Below are positions 34,170-41,928 of a stretch of DNA of 64,000 nucleotides, in pieces. The translations under genes and the position numbers were made by a program. Numbering within the stretch: position 1 is the stretch's first letter; the number at the start of each line of letters is the position of its first letter. Origin of the DNA: Neptuniibacter victor (GTDB taxonomy: Bacteria; Pseudomonadota; Gammaproteobacteria; Pseudomonadales; Balneatricaceae); contig AP025763.1 in the NCBI GenBank assembly GCA_027943745.1, positions 1,736,001 through 1,800,000 of the forward strand. The letters are read 5' to 3'. The notes under the pieces are model-generated. The model made no database searches. It was not told where the DNA came from and saw only the letters and a list, made by a program, of their open reading frames with translations.

Positions 34170-34952
34170 GTGCAAGATATGGAAACCCTTATTCTCCAAC
34201 TAAAACAGCAGCCAGCGTTTCAGGACAGCACTGTATTAGCATTAGAGTGTACTTGGGATAAGTTGTTACATGAGATCGATGATCTTCTAAGCCAGTTAGA
34301 TTTTACGTCATTTACATATTCTGTATTGACGAGAGGGAAAATTAACCCGAGTTCAGATATACAGAAACAGAAATGGGATGATGGCGCCGATATAGTTGGT
34401 TCTTTGCCGGATAGTGTTATTAAAAGTTACTATCGAGATATTGCGCATCATGACCCTTTATGGGAAGTGCTTCCCGATATCACATCGCCACTGCTTGTCA
34501 GTTCTGTGGTTGGGGGGCAGGGAGCTTATGCGGATGGCTTTTGGCAAAAGCATGGTGTTGCTTCACGCGTATATGTGCCGATGAAAGGTAAGAGTGATAA
34601 CTATTGGTTCCACTATTTCAGTTTATTTCACAAGTTGCCACCGCTAGAGTTCGAGGCATTTTTTAATAAAATTAGTGAATGGTTAGTGCCTATTTTGTCG
34701 CGTTACCATTCTCTACTACAGGTCGTATGTGAAAGGGAGCAAAATCCCTATATGAAATATGAATTGTTATCTTCAACTTGTCAGCAGGTGATGAAGATGA
34801 CCGCACAAGGTATGCCTGTAAAACGTATTGCAGATAAGCTTGCGTTGACCGAAGAGGGTATTACGTACCATATAACTCGCGCTAAGCGGGTATTTGGTGC
34901 GAGAAACAAGACACAGCTTGTCGCAATGCTTTACGAAGTTGGGTTATTGTAA
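34170..34952 (+). CDS. LuxR-family transcriptional regulator with a ligand-binding domain (solo)
   Basis: The N-terminal 175 residues resemble the autoinducer-binding domain of LuxR proteins, with the Asp-Pro pair in HHDPLW; the tryptophan expected about 13 residues earlier is not evident, so the ligand may not be a standard acyl-homoserine lactone. The C-terminal GerE-type helix-turn-helix is clear (MTAQGMPVKRIADKLALTEE then ITYHITRAKRVFGARNKTQL). GTG 34170 is chosen because GAGGGAG (34156-34162) is spaced correctly for it and not for ATG 34179. No luxI-type synthase is in the window, which makes it a solo. The long AT-rich upstream region suggests complex control. Confidence 0.86.
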   Translation: MQDMETLILQLKQQPAFQDSTVLALECTWDKLLHEIDDLLSQLDFTSFTYSVLTRGKINPSSDIQKQKWDDGADIVGSLPDSVIKSYYRDIAHHDPLWEVLPDITSPLLVSSVVGGQGAYADGFWQKHGVASRVYVPMKGKSDNYWFHYFSLFHKLPPLEFEAFFNKISEWLVPILSRYHSLLQVVCEREQNPYMKYELLSSTCQQVMKMTAQGMPVKRIADKLALTEEGITYHITRAKRVFGARNKTQLVAMLYEVGLL

Positions 34953-34960
34953 AGATAGAG

Positions 34961-34992
34961 TTAGCTATCAGCATTTCACCGCTGATAGCTAA
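34961..34992. terminator. Perfect 12-bp hairpin between convergent genes
   Basis: TTAGCTATCAGC (34961-34972) is perfectly complementary to 34981-34992 around an 8-base loop. It covers the stop of the minus-strand gene and lies 9 bases past the LuxR-type gene. There is no T tract on either side, so it is a likely but unusual terminator or RNA stabiliser. Confidence 0.5.
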
Positions 34993-35233
34993 TATGCTCA
35001 GCAGATACAGTCTGATGACTTTCAATAGGCTGATTAGCAGCTTCGTCTTTAGGTGAACCCATAAAATCACCGCCACTGATTATTTCCCATTCATTATCAT
35101 GTTTATGCAGGTAAGCATAGCAGCAACAGCATTTGTAAAGCTCACTTCCTTTTAGCTCACTAATTTTTTTAAGAGCGGAATGTGGCTTGTGATGCAGTAC
35201 TAAGTTGTAACAAAGCGAGCATGCATTTTCCAT
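34976..35233 (-). CDS. Small Cys-rich protein, putative zinc ribbon
   Basis: I do not recognise the family. The 85-residue chain has CSLC at residues 5-8 and a run of four Cys (KCCCCYAYLHKH) near 35-38, with nearby His, a pattern fitting one zinc-ribbon-like site. The C-terminal third is polar and probably disordered. GGAGG lies 9 bases before ATG 35233, supporting translation. It is convergent with the LuxR-type gene and shares a hairpin with it. Function unknown. Confidence 0.68.
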   Translation of the reverse strand: MENACSLCYNLVLHHKPHSALKKISELKGSELYKCCCCYAYLHKHDNEWEIISGGDFMGSPKDEAANQPIESHQTVSAEHISYQR

Positions 35234-35500
35234 CGTGTTGATCCTCCGTGACTATCGCTCCCCTTTCTAGTTATAAAATTAGCATAGAAATTTATGAATG
35301 AGGCTAGGAAAAATTCCTATTTTTAGTGTTGGTTAAACAATATTAATAATGGGTAAGGCTAAGGCTGGTGCCTTAAACGATCAAACTGTATTATCTAACT
35401 TTAGATAATTAGGGTCGATGTCTGCGTTTTAAAACTCTCTTTAGCACAGTGTTACAGTGAGCGTTATGACAGCAACCGCCCTCAATATGAGACATTTTTT

Positions 35501-35986
35501 ATGCAAATCGCTGAAAACCTAGTAGCACTAATACATTACACCCTCAAAAATGAAGCGGGTGAGGTACTTGACTCATCTGCGGGTCAGGAGCCACTTCCTT
35601 TTGTTTGTGGTGCGAATAATATTGTTGCAGGTTTAGAGAATGCCTTACTGGGCAAAGTGGTTGGCGATAAGCTCGATGTGACGGTTAAACCTGAAGAAGG
35701 TTATGGTGAAGTTCGTGAAGAACTAGTCCAAAAAGTTGACCGTGAAAACTTTCAAGGAATTGATGATATTGCCGTAGGCATGCAGTTTATGGCCGAAGCG
35801 CCTTGGGGCCAGCAGCCTGTGACAGTTGTTTCTGTAGAAGATGATGGCGTGACGTTGGATGGTAACCACCCTCTAGCGGGCCAAACACTCCTGTTTAGCG
35901 TTGAAGTGACTGAAGTTCGTGAAGCAACTGAAGATGAATTGGCGCATGGTCATGTTCATGGTGAAGGTTGTAATCACGATCACTAA
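35501..35986 (+). CDS. slyD: FKBP-type peptidyl-prolyl isomerase, SlyD-like
   Basis: This is a prolyl isomerase and chaperone of the SlyD type. The FKBP halves read ALIHYTLKNEAGEVLDSS and GLENALLGKVVGD, with the insert-in-flap domain between (EEGYGEVREELVQKVDRENF), then GNHPLAGQTLLFSVEVTEV. The C-terminus ends in a short metal-binding tail, HGHVHGEGCNHDH, much shorter than in E. coli SlyD. The length is 161 residues. It is monocistronic with a terminator. Nickel binding by the tail is likely from the family, but not shown. Confidence 0.92.
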   Translation: MQIAENLVALIHYTLKNEAGEVLDSSAGQEPLPFVCGANNIVAGLENALLGKVVGDKLDVTVKPEEGYGEVREELVQKVDRENFQGIDDIAVGMQFMAEAPWGQQPVTVVSVEDDGVTLDGNHPLAGQTLLFSVEVTEVREATEDELAHGHVHGEGCNHDH

Positions 35987-36011
35987 GTTTTACCTCAGTG
36001 ATTTAAAAAAG

Positions 36012-36032
36012 CCCGGTTATCCGGGTTTTTTT
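36012..36032 (+). terminator. Rho-independent terminator of slyD
   Basis: CCCGG (36012-36016) pairs with CCGGG (36021-36025), followed by seven T. Confidence 0.88.
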
Positions 36033-36158
36033 GTGCCCGAAGATAGTAGGTTTGTTTTTGTGGCGGGAAAATGTTGTCTATCCTTAAGCAGAGAAACTGA
36101 ACGATAAGTATGTCGAACTCACAGCCTCTTTGAATCGATTTAACTGTGGAGTATATCT

Positions 36159-36464
36159 ATGAACTTAGAGCAGCTAACGGATATAAAATTAAAACAGCAA
36201 TTGAAGGCGGTAAACTTTGTGGAATCGGGGCATGGTCCGATGGTCATTGAGGTTGAGTACGAGAATGCTGATGGTCTACAGCGCTCATTAATAAAAGACA
36301 ATCAAGGTAAGGTTGAAACCTACCAGCATTTAAAGGCCGGCTATGAGTTATGCCTGAAGGCAGGTATTCATGAAGCTAATTTAGTGCAAGTGGAGACTCA
36401 TGACGAGGCTTGCCAATCTGACTACGCAGATTACCATCGAGAGTTAATTCCATTGGTATTCTAA
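36159..36464 (+). CDS. DUF6482 family protein
   Basis: The 101-residue protein resembles the DUF6482 family of Pseudomonas and relatives: a beta strand pair (MVIEVEYENADGLQRSLI), then a short helix and the closing VQVETHDEACQSD. There is no signal peptide or membrane segment. The function is unknown. It is a single-gene unit between slyD and the moxR operon. The family assignment rests on the general pattern and is moderate. Confidence 0.65.
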   Translation: MNLEQLTDIKLKQQLKAVNFVESGHGPMVIEVEYENADGLQRSLIKDNQGKVETYQHLKAGYELCLKAGIHEANLVQVETHDEACQSDYADYHRELIPLVF

Positions 36465-36573
36465 CCGGCTGATATTCCAGAATTAAATTTGATTCGCCAT
36501 CTATGCAATGTGGAACTCGTAATGGCATAGTGTGTCAATTGATGATCGCCTTGCTTACGGGAGTTAAATTTTG

Positions 36574-37494
36574 ATGAGAGAAAACCTTAGACTTCTCATG
36601 GATCAGGTTGGGAGTGTTTTATATGGCAAAGAGGAGCAGATAAAACAATCGGTAGTTTGTCTTTTATCGGGTGGGCACTTATTGATTGAAGATCTGCCTG
36701 GTATGGGTAAAACAACCCTTGCTCATGCCTTAGCCAAAGTCATCGGTTTTGATTATCAGCGGGTACAATTTACCAGTGATATGTTGCCGGCTGATATTTT
36801 AGGTGCATCGATTTTTAATTCTAATACAGGTGATTTTGTCTTCCATAAAGGTCCTGTTTTCACTCAGTTGTTATTGGCTGATGAAATTAATAGGACAACA
36901 CCTAAAACCCAAAGCGCACTGCTGGAAGCGATGGAAGAAAGGCAAGTAACGGTTGAGGGAGAAACACATCTATTACCTCCCTCTTTTTTTGTTATTGCAA
37001 CCCAAAACCCGGTTTCTCAATATGGAACGTTTCCTCTTCCTGAATCACAATTAGATAGATTTTTGATGCGCATACAGTTGGGTTATCCAACAGAAGCCGC
37101 AGAGAGAGAGCTTCTTGTGGGTGGTGATGTTCGTGGTCAAATAGCCAATCTACCCGTTTGCTTAGATTTAAAGGAGCTAAGTCAGATTCGCAAGGGCTGC
37201 CAATCTGTAAAAGTGGCTGAGAGCATAATCGACTATGTACAACGTTTGATCCGGTATACGCGAGAATCTCCAGATCTAGAATATGGCATCTCTCCACGTG
37301 GTGGACTTGCGCTTTTGAATTGCGCCAAATCTTGGGCGTATATCGAAGGACGTGAATACGTAGTACCTGAGGATATTCAAGGGCTTCTTGAACCTGTTTT
37401 TGCTCACAGACTCAGAACGTCTGATAACGCTGCAGAATACGGCGGGAATGCGTTAATTCGTAAGATATTAAATCAGGTTGATGTCATTGGTTAA
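36574..37494 (+). CDS. MoxR-family AAA+ ATPase
   Basis: MoxR ATPases act as chaperones that mature or insert metals or cofactors into partner proteins. Walker A is DLPGMGKTTLAHA, Walker B LLLADEINR, and TQNPVSQYGTFPLPESQLDR is the diagnostic sensor region. The length of about 306 residues is normal. ATG 36574 is preferred over the overlapping TTG 36571; GGGAG lies at 36559-36563. Its 3' end overlaps the DUF58 gene by 14 bases. It is the first gene of a moxR-DUF58-transglutaminase operon, a known arrangement. Confidence 0.93.
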   Translation: MRENLRLLMDQVGSVLYGKEEQIKQSVVCLLSGGHLLIEDLPGMGKTTLAHALAKVIGFDYQRVQFTSDMLPADILGASIFNSNTGDFVFHKGPVFTQLLLADEINRTTPKTQSALLEAMEERQVTVEGETHLLPPSFFVIATQNPVSQYGTFPLPESQLDRFLMRIQLGYPTEAAERELLVGGDVRGQIANLPVCLDLKELSQIRKGCQSVKVAESIIDYVQRLIRYTRESPDLEYGISPRGGLALLNCAKSWAYIEGREYVVPEDIQGLLEPVFAHRLRTSDNAAEYGGNALIRKILNQVDVIG

Positions 37495-38470
37495 CATTAT
37501 TCGTTCAGCGTTTCTGCCTATTATCCAACTATCAGAACGTTGGGCTAAAAGTAGGCGCCCTAAAGGGGTGTCGATTGAGCTAAATCAAAGGCGCATTTTT
37601 ATTTTTCCGACCGCGATGGGGTGGGGTTATCTTCTGCTTTGTCTAGTGTTGTACCTTGTCGCAATCAACTACCAGAACAACTTGATTCATGCGTTTTCGT
37701 TTTTGCTAATCGCATTGGGTGTTTTAACTATCCATTATACTTTTCTAAATTTGTCCGGTTTATGTATAACCGGAATACGAGGAGGTAATGGTTATGCGGG
37801 CGAAATGATCGAGTTTCAGTTGCGCGTTAGCGCTAAGAATCGACGATCATATGAAAACGTCATGTTGCAGTGGAAGGATCAAGAAGACAGTCATCATTTC
37901 TACTTAGATCGGGGTGAAGATAAATTGTGTAGTGTCTATGCAAAATCTGAGCAACGTGGCTTATTCAGACCAGAAGCGTTACTGATCGCTACACGTTACC
38001 CCTTTGGCTTACTTCGTGCTTGGAGCTGGATTGAGCTGGATATCTCATCAGTTGTGTATCCTAAACCATTGAAAGGTGATTTCCCTGAGCACTCTAAAGG
38101 GGATTCTGACGGTGAGCACGAGCATCAAAATAGGGGGGATGATTTTGCAGGGCTAGAGCAGTATCAACCAGGCATATCTACCAAACATATTGCGTGGAAG
38201 CAATTTGCCCAAGGGCGAGGTTTACTGGTTAAAAACTATTTGGGGCAAGAAAGTAAACAGGTGTGGCTATGTTGGGATCAATGGCCATCGCTTTCTGTAG
38301 AAAAACGACTGTCAGTTATTGCTTATTGGGTTAAAGAGTTAGAAAAAAAATCGATAGTGTATGGGGTAGAAATGCCAAATTTGATTATCCACCCTGATGG
38401 CGGCCCAGAGCATAGTGAAAAAGTACTGACTGCTTTGGCTCTGTTTGGTTTGCCGGATAATCACGTATGA
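37481..38470 (+). CDS. DUF58 domain protein
   Basis: Two membrane helices near residues 40-85 anchor the protein, and a long cytoplasmic or periplasmic part ends in the DUF58 core, DFAGLEQYQPGISTKHIAWK then GLLVKNYLGQ. DUF58 proteins always accompany MoxR ATPases and resemble a von Willebrand-like fold; the substrate is unknown. ATG 37481 lies inside the moxR 3' end, and the last codon overlaps the next gene in ATGA, so the three are translationally coupled. Confidence 0.9.
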   Translation: MSLVNIIRSAFLPIIQLSERWAKSRRPKGVSIELNQRRIFIFPTAMGWGYLLLCLVLYLVAINYQNNLIHAFSFLLIALGVLTIHYTFLNLSGLCITGIRGGNGYAGEMIEFQLRVSAKNRRSYENVMLQWKDQEDSHHFYLDRGEDKLCSVYAKSEQRGLFRPEALLIATRYPFGLLRAWSWIELDISSVVYPKPLKGDFPEHSKGDSDGEHEHQNRGDDFAGLEQYQPGISTKHIAWKQFAQGRGLLVKNYLGQESKQVWLCWDQWPSLSVEKRLSVIAYWVKELEKKSIVYGVEMPNLIIHPDGGPEHSEKVLTALALFGLPDNHV

Positions 38471-40461
38471 AAACAGGGCAACTTAGTAGGCAAGCGTTAC
38501 TATGGCAGCTTTTAAGCGTTATTGCGGCAACCATACCTCATGTTTCGCATATTCCTTGGTGGGTATCCTTATTGGTGGTGACAACGGTCGGGTGGCGATT
38601 TTTGGTCTACACCGGACGTTGGTCCTTCCCCCCTTGGTGGGTAAAAGCACTCTTTGTCATTGGCGCGGCTGTTGGCGTGTTAGTCAGTTATAAAGCAGGA
38701 GGGGGGATTAGTGCTACGGTTACTTTGCTGATTGTTGGCTTTGGGCTTAAAGTTATTGAACTATATAAGCAGCGTGATTCTTACGTGATTTTGTTTGTGG
38801 CTTATTTAGTGACAGCAACGCAGTTTTTGTTTAGTCAAAACATGCTAATGGCAGTCTATATTTTTCTGGCACTGACGATTGTTACAACCGCTTTACTAAA
38901 TGCCAATCTGAACAGAGATATGCGCTTTTTCTCCGCGTTTAAACGTGTTTTTTGGATGCTGCTTCCCGCTTATCCGTTAATGATAGTGCTTTTTATAGGC
39001 ATGCCTAGATTGGGTCCTATTTGGGATGTGGGCTTAGATAAGTCGATGGCAAAAACGGGATTGAGTGATTCGATGTCCCCGGGTGATATCACTCGTTTAA
39101 CACGATCTGCTGAAATTGCCTTTAGGGTAAGTTTTGATGAGCGGGCACCCTCCCAAGCTCAGCTCTATTGGCGAGCGATTGTATTAAATGATTTTGATGG
39201 GCGGCGTTGGTTCAATGACAAAGGTGCTCTTAAGCTTGATGCCGAAATCGCCTCAGCATCTAATCGCGCTGAACGTGAAAATAGTCCGCTATGGCGCTAT
39301 GAACTAATTCTGGAACCAACACAACGGCAGTATATTCCTACACTCGACTATCTGTCTTTTTGGGATAAGCAGCTTGTTGTTTACTCTGATTTTACGTTGA
39401 CGAGTAAAACTGCTCAAACCTCACGTAACCAATTCTCCCTATCCTCTCAGATGAGGGCGATAGAACAAGATCGAAAAATTGATAGCTTTACTAGAGAGTT
39501 ACAGCTACCTAAAGGCAATGATCGGGCAAAAGATCTTGCAAGGCGTTGGTTACGTGAAACAGATAACCCGAACGATTTTATTGCAAGAATAGAGAAATAT
39601 TTTAATGAAGAGTTTAGTTATTCTTTAGAGCCACCTAGGTTAGGCCGCGATAGTGTGTCTGAGTTCCTCTTTGATTCCAAAGTCGGTTTTTGTGGCCATT
39701 TCGCTGGGGCGACAGTCTTTCTACTTCGAGAAGCTGGGGTTCCCGCAAGAGTGGTGACGGGATATCAAGGTGGAGAATGGAATGCGTTTCAAAACTACTA
39801 TGTTGTTAGGCAGTATGATGCTCATGCCTGGGTTGAGGCGTGGCTGCCAGAGAAAGGGTGGGTGCGGCTTGATCCCACTGCCTGGGTAGCACCTGAGCGG
39901 GTTCAAGCACCCGCTGAAAATACCTTATCAAAGGATCAGGCATTTTTGAAAGATAACCTTTTGATGAGCTGGGGGCTGACGGGTAACGGTTTAATAGCTA
40001 ATGTCCGTATGAGATTAGAGGCGATTAACTACGGTTGGCACCGCTGGGTTTTGAATTACCACCATCAACAGAAAGATGTCTTACAACAGCTTTTAGGTTC
40101 GTTTTCTATTACAAAGCTAGCGCTGTTTATCTTTGTGCCATTCTGTGCCGTTATTGGATTTACGGTGCTAATGCTATTACGTAATGCACGTAAGGTTAGT
40201 GCTGATCCGTTAAATAAGCAGATCCAAAGGCTTTCCATTTATTTTAGCGCTTTTGGCTTAGAAAGGTCTAAGGGCGAAACGATCGCTAATTACTGTCATC
40301 GGTTAGCGGCCGAATATCCTTCTATGGCTATTTCTCTTACTGAGCTCTCTAAGTTGTTTGAGAAAGTACAATATGCAGAGCAACGTTTTGAGAATGAGGA
40401 CGAGATTGAATTAATTAAGACGCATGTTGAATGTTGCATAAAAGAGCATTCGCGTATTTAA
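38467..40461 (+). CDS. tgpA: Membrane transglutaminase, TgpA-like (DUF3488/DUF4129)
   Basis: The N-terminal half has about six membrane helices (to about residue 190), followed by a periplasmic transglutaminase domain. Its catalytic triad is complete: Cys409 in VGFCGHFAG, His453 in YDAHAWVEAW and Asp469 in RLDPTAW. A further membrane helix near residue 560 and a cytoplasmic C-terminal helical domain end the chain. TgpA of Pseudomonas aeruginosa is an essential protein of this kind. The gene starts in the stop of the DUF58 gene. The substrate is unknown. Confidence 0.9.
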   Translation: MKTGQLSRQALLWQLLSVIAATIPHVSHIPWWVSLLVVTTVGWRFLVYTGRWSFPPWWVKALFVIGAAVGVLVSYKAGGGISATVTLLIVGFGLKVIELYKQRDSYVILFVAYLVTATQFLFSQNMLMAVYIFLALTIVTTALLNANLNRDMRFFSAFKRVFWMLLPAYPLMIVLFIGMPRLGPIWDVGLDKSMAKTGLSDSMSPGDITRLTRSAEIAFRVSFDERAPSQAQLYWRAIVLNDFDGRRWFNDKGALKLDAEIASASNRAERENSPLWRYELILEPTQRQYIPTLDYLSFWDKQLVVYSDFTLTSKTAQTSRNQFSLSSQMRAIEQDRKIDSFTRELQLPKGNDRAKDLARRWLRETDNPNDFIARIEKYFNEEFSYSLEPPRLGRDSVSEFLFDSKVGFCGHFAGATVFLLREAGVPARVVTGYQGGEWNAFQNYYVVRQYDAHAWVEAWLPEKGWVRLDPTAWVAPERVQAPAENTLSKDQAFLKDNLLMSWGLTGNGLIANVRMRLEAINYGWHRWVLNYHHQQKDVLQQLLGSFSITKLALFIFVPFCAVIGFTVLMLLRNARKVSADPLNKQIQRLSIYFSAFGLERSKGETIANYCHRLAAEYPSMAISLTELSKLFEKVQYAEQRFENEDEIELIKTHVECCIKEHSRI

Positions 40462-40465
40462 ACGC

Positions 40466-41062
40466 TTAACGGTTGCTACGCAGCTGTTTCCTTATGGTTG
40501 ATAAAGTATCTGCTTCAAACCAAGGATTGTTTTTAAGCCACCCTTGATTACGTGGTGATGGGTGAGGCAATACAAAGAAGGGTGCTGGGCAATCATTAAC
40601 GGCCTTCACCCGTTCAGTTAACGTTTTGTATTGTTTTAAAAAAGGGGTGCCAGCTAGATAATAGTTCTGAGCATAGATACCTATCAATAGGATCGTCTTA
40701 ATATTGGGTAGATGATCTAGCAGTTGTTTATGCCATGTAGGTGCGCATAATCGACTAGGTGGAAGGTCGCCCGATTTACCTCGTCCTGGGTAACAAAACC
40801 CCATCGGCATAATTGCGATATTATTAGGGTTATAGAAGTACTCAGGAGTCATATCTAACCATTTTCTCAGCCTATTCCCACTGGCATCATTCCAAGGGAT
40901 CCCACTTTCATGTACACGTATCCCGGGGGCTTGGCCAATGATTAGAATCTCCGCTTCATTACCCGCTTGGATAATAGGATTGGCACCTAAAGGTAGCTGC
41001 TGTTTGCATAGGTCGCATCCTTTTATTTCATCAAGTAAGGTAATTAGACTCACTGTTATCAT
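40466..41062 (-). CDS. Uracil-DNA glycosylase-family protein
   Basis: The core has the superfamily sequence LIIGQAPGIRVHESGIPW with the water-activating region (GxAPG), and the closing HPSPRN motif. A leading CDLC near the N-terminus may bind zinc or a cluster. The start is taken at 41062, because the longer frame to 41242 adds 60 residues without family character and overlaps the divergent gene. The length of 198 residues fits the family. Base-excision repair is likely, but the glycosylase activity is inferred. It is convergent with the transglutaminase gene and divergent from the metallopeptidase gene. Confidence 0.85.
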   Translation of the reverse strand: MITVSLITLLDEIKGCDLCKQQLPLGANPIIQAGNEAEILIIGQAPGIRVHESGIPWNDASGNRLRKWLDMTPEYFYNPNNIAIMPMGFCYPGRGKSGDLPPSRLCAPTWHKQLLDHLPNIKTILLIGIYAQNYYLAGTPFLKQYKTLTERVKAVNDCPAPFFVLPHPSPRNQGWLKNNPWFEADTLSTIRKQLRSNR

Positions 41063-41080
41063 TTTCCTAAAGGTTCGTTC

Positions 41081-41779
41081 GTGAATGAAGAAATGATGTT
41101 TCAATATAGCGTAATTCGAAGTCGCAGACGAAAAACGGCTGCAATTCGTATAAGTGAAAAGGGGATAGAGGTGCGTGTCCCACACTGGGTTGATGATAAA
41201 TGGGTTGATGATTGGGTCGCACAAAGGGCGCAATGGATTCAAGAGAATAGTTTACGCTTGAAAAATAATTTGGATAAATTTTGTTTGAAAGTGAGTCGGG
41301 GCGCGTTATTCCCGTTACGAGGAGAGGAGTACCCTTTAGATTGGCGTTTAGGGATTAAGAATCAAGTGCTAATGTCTGAGGGGAGGATAAATATAGTCCT
41401 GTCCTCTAGGTCAAAGAAAACGGAACAAGAGCGAGTTAGAACCTGCTTGCACCAATGGTATAAAAGTCATGCTCATGCGCACCTTTCAGCAAGGCTTGCA
41501 TACTGGGAAAAACAAATGGGGCTGGTGAGTAACTCTTTGAAAATAAGAGATTATAAGCGTAGATGGGGAAGCTGTAACGCTAAGGGGGATATCGCTTTTA
41601 ATTGGCGATTAATACTCGCTGACGATGAAATAATTGATTATGTCGTGATCCATGAATTGGCTCACCTAGTACACCTCAATCACAGCAAAGCGTTTTGGCA
41701 GCTAGTCGAGAATTATTGCAAGAATTGGAGAGTGCTACGTGATGAACTCCAAAAGCGTAATGGATGGGTACTTTGGTAG
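41081..41779 (+). CDS. YgjP-like zinc metallopeptidase
   Basis: The protein has the zincin motif HELAHLVHLNHSKAFW (His191, Glu192, His195, with a following His) and the upstream YKRRWGSC segment that marks the YgjP/DUF45 family. It has about 232 residues, no signal peptide and no membrane helix, so it is cytoplasmic. GTG 41081 is used, with AAAGGT at 41068-41073 at the right distance. The physiological substrate is unknown. It starts close to the divergent glycosylase gene. Confidence 0.88.
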   Translation: MNEEMMFQYSVIRSRRRKTAAIRISEKGIEVRVPHWVDDKWVDDWVAQRAQWIQENSLRLKNNLDKFCLKVSRGALFPLRGEEYPLDWRLGIKNQVLMSEGRINIVLSSRSKKTEQERVRTCLHQWYKSHAHAHLSARLAYWEKQMGLVSNSLKIRDYKRRWGSCNAKGDIAFNWRLILADDEIIDYVVIHELAHLVHLNHSKAFWQLVENYCKNWRVLRDELQKRNGWVLW

Positions 41780-41928
41780 GGCTTTGTTTGAAACGCCTAA
41801 ATGTTATTGTAGTCCATTCGTTTAATCTCAGTGTTAACAATGGCTTGAGTTCAATTTGAACTAAGCTAATTGATAAAACCAAAAATAGACACGAGTTATT
41901 AAACGATTGTGAACAACTAATAACAATA

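Noticed and set aside
36571-40461. moxR-DUF58-transglutaminase operon as a novel system
   Set aside because: The three-gene arrangement is widespread in proteobacteria and all motifs are normal.
41063-41242. 60-residue N-terminal extension of the glycosylase-like protein
   Set aside because: It overlaps the divergent metallopeptidase gene, has no family character, and ATG 41062 gives a normal-length protein.
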